From NCBI GenBank assembly GCA_964246695.1, contig CAXTSI010000489.1, forward strand, positions 1-6,678: a DNA stretch of 6,678 bases, in the 5' to 3' direction. Position 1 is the first letter of the stretch. Each line of letters opens with the position of its first letter. The position numbers and the translations under genes were made by a program. Source of the DNA: Stigonema sp964246695 (lineage in GTDB: Bacteria > Cyanobacteriota > Cyanobacteriia > Cyanobacteriales > Nostocaceae). Positions 1 through 5,047 of the stretch are shown here, piece by piece. Below the pieces are notes generated by a model, which did no database searches, was not told the origin of the DNA, and saw nothing but the letters and a program-made list of their open reading frames with translations.

Positions 1-173
1 TAGTTGATAGTTGATAGTTGATAGTTGATAGTTGATAGTTGATAGTTGTTAGTTGATAGTTGTTAGTTGATAGTTGATAGTTGTTAGTTGATAGTTGATA
101 GTTGTTAATAGAACAATCAACAATTAGCAATTAGCAATTAGCAATTAGCAATTAATCCTAACTCCTAACTCAT
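1..173. repeat. Bipartite heptanucleotide (STRR-type) tandem repeat array
   Basis: Positions 1-105 are fifteen uninterrupted 7-base units, TAGTTGA or TAGTTGT. After a short spacer the array resumes in roughly the opposite orientation: GAACAAT, CAACAAT, four TAGCAAT units (125-152), then the degenerate units TAATCCT, AACTCCT and AACTCAT to position 173. The two halves are partly complementary around 102-116 (TTGTT aatag AACAA), so the array is a loose inverted repeat. The right part overlaps the 3' end of murI, encoding its last nine residues and its stop codon. The left end is cut by the window. Units of 7 bases match the STRR class of cyanobacterial repeats. Confidence 0.93.
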
Positions 174-975
174 TTAAGCGCACCAACTCAACTATTGGGG
201 TACAGCCAAGCCATTGCACCGAAGAGGAAGCGAACTGTTGCGGACAACCGCTAACAGCGAAGCGAGTGGGCTGTGGTTGGTGGGTGTTTCTCAAACCGTG
301 TGTATCTAGCTCTTGGGCACAAACTTTCACCATATGAACAGCAGGGTCAACCAGCTTGACAGATGAGGGGAGGAGCGATCGCAGTACTGGTGCAAGGTAG
401 GGATAATGGGTACAGCCATAGACTAAAGTGTCAATTTCCTGCTCCAGTAAAGGCTTTAAATAGGAGCGTGCCACCTCAATAGTGTAGGGGTCATAAATGC
501 GATTTTGTTCGATGAGCGGCACAAACTCCGGACAACTAACTTGCCAGACTTGTACATTAGGATCTATTTCTAGAATAGCACGTCGATAAGCATTACTTTT
601 GGCAGTTGCTGGAGTCGCAATTACTCCAATGCGCTTTCCACCCGTAACCGCTGCCCTTGCTCCGGGTAGAATGATTCCGAGAATTGGTAGAGAAAATTCC
701 TGACGCACTGCATCTAGCGCCAAAGCAGAACTGGTGTTGCATGCCATGATCACCATTTTTACGTGCTGCTGTTGCATCCACTTGAGGATTTCGCGTACAA
801 ACTGTAAAATTTCTGCGGCAGAACGAATGCCATAAGGAAGTCGAGCTGTATCCCCAAAATAAATAATTGATTCATTAGGAAGTTGCCGATAAAGTTGTCG
901 CAGTACTGTTAAACCACCCACACCACTATCAAAAATTCCAATTGGGGCACGTTCAAATACAGAAGATGGAAACAC
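145..975 (-). CDS. murI: Glutamate racemase (MurI)
   Basis: The 276-residue product converts L-glutamate to D-glutamate in the cytoplasm for the peptidoglycan stem peptide. Family motifs are in order and complete: FDSGVGGLTVL (Asp16), YFGDTARLPYG (40-49), MACNTSSA with catalytic Cys79, SCPEFVPLIE with Glu150, YGCTHYPYL with the second catalytic Cys188 and His190, and VSGCPQQF near 241. Length is normal for the family. The start is a GTG at 973-975; an in-frame TAA lies 11 codons upstream with no other start codon between, and the conserved core begins at residue 11. No Shine-Dalgarno sequence is visible, because the bases just upstream are heptad repeats. The last nine residues (268-276) and the stop codon also lie in repeat units, so this C-terminus is probably not ancestral. 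It follows amiC by 104 bases on the same strand, so co-transcription is plausible. Function is very secure; the exact start is less so. Confidence 0.96.
   Translation of the reverse strand: MFPSSVFERAPIGIFDSGVGGLTVLRQLYRQLPNESIIYFGDTARLPYGIRSAAEILQFVREILKWMQQQHVKMVIMACNTSSALALDAVRQEFSLPILGIILPGARAAVTGGKRIGVIATPATAKSNAYRRAILEIDPNVQVWQVSCPEFVPLIEQNRIYDPYTIEVARSYLKPLLEQEIDTLVYGCTHYPYLAPVLRSLLPSSVKLVDPAVHMVKVCAQELDTHGLRNTHQPQPTRFAVSGCPQQFASSSVQWLGCTPIVELVRLNELGVRINC
375..382. repeat. HIP1 octamer GCGATCGC
   Basis: Palindromic GCGATCGC inside murI. HIP1 is strongly over-represented in most cyanobacterial genomes and supports the assignment of the window. Confidence 0.9.
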
Positions 976-1077
976 TGTTAGTTGTTGGTTGTTAGTTGTT
1001 GGTTGTTAGTTGCTAATTGCTAATGGCTAATTGCTAATTTTTAGCATTAGCTATTAGCCATTAGCAATTAGCAATTT
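976..1077. repeat. Heptanucleotide array filling the amiC-murI gap
   Basis: In phase from position 976 the units are TGTTAGT and TGTTGGT alternating (976-1010), then TGCTAAT, TGCTAAT, GGCTAAT, TGCTAAT (1011-1038). After a short TTTT break come the opposite-orientation units AGCATTA, GCTATTA, GCCATTA, GCAATTA, GCAATTT (1043-1077). The array begins at the base next to the murI start codon and stops two bases short of the amiC stop codon, so essentially the whole intergenic gap is repeat. Any murI transcript starting upstream would carry this as its 5' leader. Confidence 0.92.
1010..1074. repeat. Perfect 22-bp inverted repeat between amiC and murI
   Basis: The arms at 1010-1031 and 1053-1074 are exact reverse complements, separated by 21 bases that could themselves form a smaller GCTAA/TTAGC hairpin. 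The right arm begins five bases after the amiC stop on the minus strand. The stem is AT-rich and lacks a following T-run, so it is not a standard intrinsic terminator. It could slow 3' exonucleases, attenuate readthrough into murI, or simply reflect how heptad arrays are built. Confidence 0.85.
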
Positions 1078-1079
1078 CT

Positions 1080-2963
1080 TTATCTTTGCTTTAGGTACTG
1101 TAGTATACCATTAGCGATCGCCTCTGCCATGTGATTTTGGTATTCTGGGGTTGCCAACCGAGGATTATCTTCTCGACCAGTCATATAGCCTGTTTCGACT
1201 AGAATTGAGGGCATAGAGCTTTTTCTGAGGACGTAAAATCTAGCTTTGCGCGTTCCCCGGTCTTTGATGGTACTAATACTTCGGAGAATACTTTTGCGAA
1301 CGACTTCAGCCAGACCGTAACCACTGTCGTAATAATACACTTCCAACCCATTAACATCAGGGCGGTAATCGATAGAATTAGCGTGAACACTGACAAACAA
1401 GTCAGCATTAGAGTGATCTGCTATGTCTACTCGTCCCGGAAGTTCTACAAAAAAGTCAGCATCCCGCGTTAACACTGCATGTACGCCATTTTGTTCCAAA
1501 ATTGCTGCTATTCTTTTGCTAATAGGCAAAACCACATCCTTTTCTAGAATCCCACCTAGACCTGGAGCACCGGAGTCTTTACCGCCATGTCCGGGGTCAA
1601 CGACGACTACCGTTCGCCCTTTAGGAACCGGAGACCGTTGTTGTGGGTTGGTGGTAGTATCGGGATTAGCGACCATTGCTCCTGGGAAAGGTTGTGGGTT
1701 AGTACGTGGGAGGGGAGGTAAAGCCACAGCAGGTGTAAGCGGCGAACGAGTGCGTCGTAATTCTAGCGCCACAAACTGATCGCCGGGCTGGTTGAGTTGC
1801 CCAATTTGCACTGACGCCGCTAGTTGGACAAAGATTACAACTGTACGAGGGTCTTGCTGTTGCAGGCGTACTCTTAGGACAGGGCTGTTGGCGTCAAAAT
1901 TAGGACCTTTGACCGTCGGCACTAATCGTGCATTGGGGATAGTAATGCGGTACAGACCTGACGACCTATCCCAGCCACCACTGGCAAATATATTGCGATC
2001 GCCTCTAACAATCAGTTGTGTGCCAGTTGCACTTAGTTCCACAGACTGAATCGTGGAGAGTGAATTGTTTGGCTCAAAGATGGGGCTTGGGCTAGTATCC
2101 GATCCTGGGCGTGAGTAAGAGACTCTAGGCAATTTGACAACACTTGGAGAGGGCAGAAGCACCAACCCATTACTACCACTCGTGTTCACCTGCCAATCGG
2201 GGCTATCTTTTTCCACCCGCAAAGTTATGCGGACAGCAGGTGGTGTTGTTTGCAGTTGGGTGAATTGGATGCGGTTAACACCAAACCGATTAACAGGCAC
2301 ATCCTGCTGCTCTAGACTTGGTGATATAGTTGCCCCAGAAATGTCGGCGTAGATAATACTATTGTCACTGCTGCGATTTACCTTAATTTGAGGGTTACCT
2401 CCACTAGTGCGGATGAAAAACCCATCTCCTGTAACTTGGAGGTGTTGAATTTGCGTCGTCGCTTCTACAGTATCAACAACTGTTTCCTTTTTAGCAGATC
2501 TATTTAAGTCATTTGTGACTACACTGTAAACATTTCTTGTCGGATCTACGACTAAAGCCTCTGGCTTTGTTAATTGCACTGTTGGCTTTGGTAATTGCAC
2601 TATCCAGCGACTGGCAGTTGTACCCACAAATTTCACCTGCTTGGGGTCTAGGGTATAACCCAGATTGAGTTCCACAACGATGCGAGTTGTTTGTTCGTCA
2701 AGTTGCCCAACGCGAATGGCGTGAATTGAACCGCCCAGTTGCTGTGTGAATTGTGGACGGCCAAATATGGTTCCCGGCAAATCTATAACGAGACGAGTTG
2801 GGTCAAAGATGAGTTGTGCTTTGGGTTGAACATCGCCATCGGTGTTAATTTCTAGTTGATTTTGAGTGGCATCAAAATGCCAAGACTGTAGTCTAGCTGC
2901 ATAAGCAGGTGAAGATAGCAAAAAGGTTAAAAAAGTACCGGGTAATAACCAGTGTAGTTTCAC
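1080..2963 (-). CDS. amiC: AMIN-domain N-acetylmuramoyl-L-alanine amidase (AmiC family)
   Basis: This 627-residue exported zinc amidase removes stem peptides from N-acetylmuramic acid in the periplasm. Residues 1-22 form a signal peptide (hydrophobic stretch LLPGTFLTFLL, cleavage probably after SPAYA). AMIN-type beta domains follow at about 25-125 and 173-270, and a third AMIN-like block at about 304-402; these should target peptidoglycan. A proline-rich linker (403-449) leads to the Amidase_3 domain, with DPGHGG (His459), LEKDVVL (Glu474), SVHANS (His527) and LVETGY (Glu590), the expected zinc ligands and catalytic glutamate. There is no room in this domain for the inhibitory helix insertion of E. 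coli AmiB/AmiC. The start is the GTG at 2961-2963, set by AGGAGA seven bases upstream and by the adjoining signal peptide; a longer ORF from 3020 lacks this support. It is the intact member of a tandem pair whose other copy is decayed (3419-4409). Nostoc/Anabaena relatives cut septal peptidoglycan and make nanopores. By gene order it corresponds to amiC2. Confidence 0.96.
   Translation of the reverse strand: MKLHWLLPGTFLTFLLSSPAYAARLQSWHFDATQNQLEINTDGDVQPKAQLIFDPTRLVIDLPGTIFGRPQFTQQLGGSIHAIRVGQLDEQTTRIVVELNLGYTLDPKQVKFVGTTASRWIVQLPKPTVQLTKPEALVVDPTRNVYSVVTNDLNRSAKKETVVDTVEATTQIQHLQVTGDGFFIRTSGGNPQIKVNRSSDNSIIYADISGATISPSLEQQDVPVNRFGVNRIQFTQLQTTPPAVRITLRVEKDSPDWQVNTSGSNGLVLLPSPSVVKLPRVSYSRPGSDTSPSPIFEPNNSLSTIQSVELSATGTQLIVRGDRNIFASGGWDRSSGLYRITIPNARLVPTVKGPNFDANSPVLRVRLQQQDPRTVVIFVQLAASVQIGQLNQPGDQFVALELRRTRSPLTPAVALPPLPRTNPQPFPGAMVANPDTTTNPQQRSPVPKGRTVVVVDPGHGGKDSGAPGLGGILEKDVVLPISKRIAAILEQNGVHAVLTRDADFFVELPGRVDIADHSNADLFVSVHANSIDYRPDVNGLEVYYYDSGYGLAEVVRKSILRSISTIKDRGTRKARFYVLRKSSMPSILVETGYMTGREDNPRLATPEYQNHMAEAIANGILQYLKQR
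1114..1121. repeat. HIP1 octamer GCGATCGC
   Basis: Palindromic GCGATCGC near the 3' end of the intact amiC. Confidence 0.9.
1995..2002. repeat. HIP1 octamer GCGATCGC
   Basis: Palindromic GCGATCGC in the part of amiC that encodes the third AMIN-like block. Confidence 0.9.
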
Positions 2964-2970
2964 AGTGTTT

Positions 2971-2976
2971 TCTCCT
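2971..2976 (-). promoter_or_regulatory. Ribosome-binding site fixing the GTG start of intact amiC
   Basis: Reading the minus strand, AGGAGA lies seven bases before the GTG at 2963-2961. The same motif and spacing precede the broken copy at 4417-4422, and the paralogues stay alike through this leader. This fixes the start at GTG rather than at the upstream in-frame codon at 3020. Confidence 0.8.
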
Positions 2977-3183
2977 GATTCGCATATCCTTGCACGTTCA
3001 ATCTGTCCTCGTGTGGGCAAGTCCTCCCACTATCAGTGCCCAAACCGCATTCTTTCATGAGAAGCGAACACGTACTCTTCCGTTCTCAGTCGCCCATAAA
3101 CCCCTGCAACAGGTGTCCGTTAAGTAGGGCGGCTTCTATGATTGAGATTAGAATTTTCAATGCTGCATGCATAGTTATACGCT

Positions 3184-3211
3184 TTTATAAAGACACCGTT
3201 CATGTGGTAAA
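3184..3211 (-). promoter_or_regulatory. Candidate sigma70-type promoter for intact amiC (weak)
   Basis: On the minus strand TTTACC (3211-3206) is followed after 16 bases by TATAAA (3189-3184), matching the -35 box at 4 of 6 and the -10 box at 5 of 6 positions. It would give a leader of roughly 210 bases running through the structured segment before the GTG. Such matches arise by chance in AT-rich spacers. Confidence 0.25.
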
Positions 3212-3303
3212 ATTAGCGCCCCCTTTGAATTTTCCCCAGAGCTAAAAGAGCCGAAAAATTCACTCTTAACATTCTTATTACACCAACAAAGAGGCGTTGC
3301 AGA

Positions 3304-3322
3304 ATTAACTTCACCAGTTAAT
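3304..3322. repeat. Short inverted repeat ATTAACT/AGTTAAT
   Basis: A perfect 7-bp inverted repeat with a 5-base loop (tcacc) lies about 90 bases downstream of the broken amiC copy and about 340 bases upstream of the intact gene. It could be a small hairpin or an operator. No T-run follows on either strand, so it is not an obvious terminator. Confidence 0.4.
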
Positions 3323-3418
3323 GCTAGTCAGTAACACTATGAGCAGCTAAGGATCGGTGTGTATAAAGTCTATTTCTGTAAGCTAGAACGATATGGTAGC
3401 TTGGCGTCACGAAAAATG

Positions 3419-4409
3419 TCATCTTTGCTTTAAGTATTGAAGAATACCGCGAGCTAGAGCCTGTGCCATTTGGTTTTGGTACTGTGGAGTTTTCAATTTA
3501 GCCATATCCTCCCTACCAGTCATATAGCCTGTTTCTACTAAAATTGAGGGCATAGAACGTTTCCTCAGGACATAAAATCTTGCGGGAGCGTGTTCCCCGG
3601 TCTTTGACATTGACATTTTTAAGAATCCTGTTGCGAACAACGCGAGCTAAAGCCAAACCACTGTCGTAGTAATACACTTCCAATCCATTAACATCAGGAC
3701 GATCCTCACCCGCTGAATTAGCGTGAACACTGACAAATACATCAGCACGATCTCGCTCTGCCATGTCTACTCTTCCCTGAAGGGTGACGAAATAATCAGA
3801 ATTCCGTGTTAGCATAAAATTTAAACCATTTTATTTTGCTGCCAAATCGTACCCACTCTTTTACCTATAGGTAGGACGATATCCTTTTCTTGCAAATGGA
3901 ATACTAGCAACCTTTGATATCTCAGGCTTAGTTGCATTTATGGTCCCTACACTATAAACATTTTTTGAGGCGGCGCTGACGAACGGACTAGGAACATTTC
4001 TTGATTTGTCTACTTTCTCAACCTCTGGCGTTGGTAATTGTACTGTCCAGCTACTGGCTGTTGTCCCTACAAATTTCACTTGCTTGGGGTCTAGGGTATA
4101 ACCGTCCGTGAGTTCTACAACAATGCGAGATGTTTTTTGGTCAAGCGGCATGGCGCGAATGGCGCTAATTGCTCCGCCTACTGGCTGCGTCAACTGCGGA
4201 TGCCCAAATGTGGTTCCCGGCAAATCTATGACTAGACGAGTAGGATTGAAGTAAAGTTGTGCCTGGGGTTGAACAGCGCCTTCTATGTTAATTTCCAATT
4301 GGTTTTGATTAATATCAAAACGCCAAGACTGCAGTCTTGCTGCATAAGCAGGCGACCATAGTATGAAGAGAGTTACAAAAGTACCAGGTACTAACCAGTG
4401 TAGCTTCAC
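3419..4409 (-). pseudogene. Decayed tandem paralogue of amiC (amiC1 position)
   Basis: By homology with the intact gene this was a full AMIN-type amidase. The GTG start (4407-4409), RBS, signal peptide (cleavage after SPAYA) and first AMIN domain (residues about 24-127) are intact and roughly three-quarters identical to the neighbour by eye. After residue about 170 (near 3895-3902) the sequence jumps, out of frame, to LQEKDIVLPIGKR. About 300 codons are gone: AMIN domains 2 and 3, the linker and the catalytic DPGHGG histidine. A 5-base duplication (3828-3837) shifts the frame back, and one extra base in a GGG run (3584-3586) shifts it again before ARFYVLRK. The C-terminal motifs SVHANS and LVETGYMTG survive in different frames. 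Correcting the shifts would not restore activity, because the first zinc ligand is missing. The 5' part could still be translated as a 182-residue exported protein with a single AMIN domain, ending at the TAA at 3861-3863. Tandem amiC copies before murI are known in Nostoc-type cyanobacteria. Confidence 0.93.
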
Positions 4410-4416
4410 AGTGTTT

Positions 4417-4422
4417 TCTCCT
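4417..4422 (-). promoter_or_regulatory. Ribosome-binding site of the broken amiC copy
   Basis: AGGAGA on the minus strand, seven bases before the GTG at 4409-4407, exactly as in the intact paralogue. Translation initiation for this copy looks undamaged, so its 5' ORF may still be expressed. Confidence 0.75.
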
Positions 4423-4457
4423 GATTCGCATTCATGGAGGACCGTCAATCTGTCATA

Positions 4458-4547
4458 TGTAGGGGAATAGCTAATTGTTCATTGTTAATTGCTAATTGTT
4501 AATTGCCAGTCTGACTTTAGCCATTAGCCATTAGCAATTGCCCTACA
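4458..4547. repeat. Palindromic heptad element bounded by TGTAGGG / CCCTACA
   Basis: The ends are exact inverted repeats, TGTAGGG (4458-4464) and CCCTACA (4541-4547). Inside, heptads run as AATTGTT-type units (five, 4473-4507), then after a short gap as opposite-orientation TTTAGCC/ATTAGCC/ATTAGCA units (4516-4536). Arms 4458-4488 and 4517-4547 align over 31 bases with seven mismatches by hand count. The element starts only four bases beyond the point where the two amiC leaders lose similarity (4454). Its palindromic form with defined ends resembles a small MITE-like repeat, but no target-site duplication is evident. Confidence 0.65.
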
Positions 4548-5008
4548 CCCCAATTTATGTCAGTGTTTTCCCCTCTTATCAAGGCATACTTAATGGTGTC
4601 AAATTCTAGCATGCCTCTCCTGATTTTTCCTGCCGTTATGGCATTTTAGTAAGGTACTGTAGAGAGCTGATGGTGGATTGTGAACAATCAATCATCAGCT
4701 TTCTACAATAGGAAAGTTAATTCCCATTAATACTAATTAAATCAGCAAGAGATTTGTTAATTTGTTTTATTTTTGGTAATTTATGAACTACGTAACTACT
4801 TTCAGTTACTGTTAACTTATGTTGCGCTTTCCTTATAAGTGATATTTTTTAATATGTAAAAATATACACTTCTTTCGGCATAAAGAGCGGGAAAACACTG
4901 AAAGAAAATAACATTTTGAATGTTGGTAGTCTTGAGAAGAAAAAACTCCAAAAAATTTACAATTCCTTAGGACGAAAATTTAGAGATAGAAGTTTCCAGT
5001 TTAAGAAT
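4548..5008. other. Gene-free AT-rich spacer between antiporter and amiC pseudogene
   Basis: No ORF here looks like a gene on either strand and no tRNA-like fold was noticed. It holds the strong hairpin at 4658-4707. The stretch from about 4720 to 4990 is AT-rich, with many A and T runs and no motif I can name. It should contain any promoter driving the amiC pair, but no clear -35/-10 combination could be chosen. Confidence 0.6.
4658..4707. repeat. Near-perfect 24-base-arm inverted repeat (hairpin)
   Basis: Arms 4658-4681 and 4684-4707 match as inverted repeats at 21 of 24 positions. In plus-strand RNA two of the three exceptions are G-U pairs and the stem closes on a UGAA tetraloop, so folding is stronger in that orientation; minus-strand RNA would have mismatches there. 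The ends are TGTAGA/TCTACA. No T-run follows on either side, so it is not a typical intrinsic terminator. It is unlike the heptad arrays. It may be a repetitive palindromic element, an RNA processing site, or part of a small RNA. Confidence 0.7.
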
Positions 5009-5047
5009 AAGTGAGGAGTGAGGAGTTTAACCTCTCACTCCTCACTT
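5009..5047 (-). terminator. 14-bp stem hairpin at the antiporter 3' end, possible terminator
   Basis: Perfect 14-bp arms (5009-5022 and 5034-5047) enclose an 11-base loop. Each arm is two 7-base units (GTGAGGA type, or CTCACTC/CTCACTT on the other side), so this is a minimal inverted heptad repeat. The antiporter's last three sense codons and its TGA lie inside the promoter-proximal arm. On the minus strand the stem is followed by TTATTCTT, only moderately T-rich, so terminator activity is possible but unproven. Confidence 0.5.

Larger units (their letters stand above)
3008..3418. other. Non-coding spacer between the two amiC copies, with a structured GC-rich segment
   Basis: No convincing gene on either strand: the short plus-strand ORFs match no family I recognise and overlap potential hairpins. 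It is the only gap in the window without heptad repeats. The part nearest amiC (about 3010-3140) is richer in GC and structured: TGGGCA (3014-3019) pairs with TGCCCA (3037-3042) and encloses CACT/AGTG, and GAGAA...TTCTC occurs at about 3059-3087. The remainder is AT-rich. Homology between the amiC leaders stops at 3007, so this segment is unique to the intact copy. It could be a decayed insertion-sequence end, an untranslated RNA leader, or a promoter region. Confidence 0.6.

Noticed and set aside
1..173. CRISPR array
   Set aside because: The repeats are contiguous 7-base units with no spacers of constant length, and no cas genes are present.
1095..1108. GTA-N8-TAC, matching the NtcA-binding consensus, near the end of amiC upstream of murI
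   Set aside because: It encodes the conserved C-terminal residues around LQYL, and the equivalent codons in the broken copy (3433-3446) give the same pattern. One or two such matches are expected by chance in this length.
2883..2985. An upstream ATG in the amiC leader opening a short ORF that overlaps the gene out of frame
   Set aside because: The ATG is shared by both copies, but the encoded peptides diverge quickly and end at different points, so no selection on a peptide is visible.
2909..3245. Plus-strand ORFs of about 70 codons over the amiC start and spacer
   Set aside because: Antisense to amiC or in structured non-coding DNA; no recognisable motif and no convincing RBS. A transposon-remnant origin is possible but unsupported.
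4870..4906. TTCTTTC...GAAAGAA inverted repeat
   Set aside because: A 7-bp match with a 23-base loop in AT-rich DNA is expected by chance.
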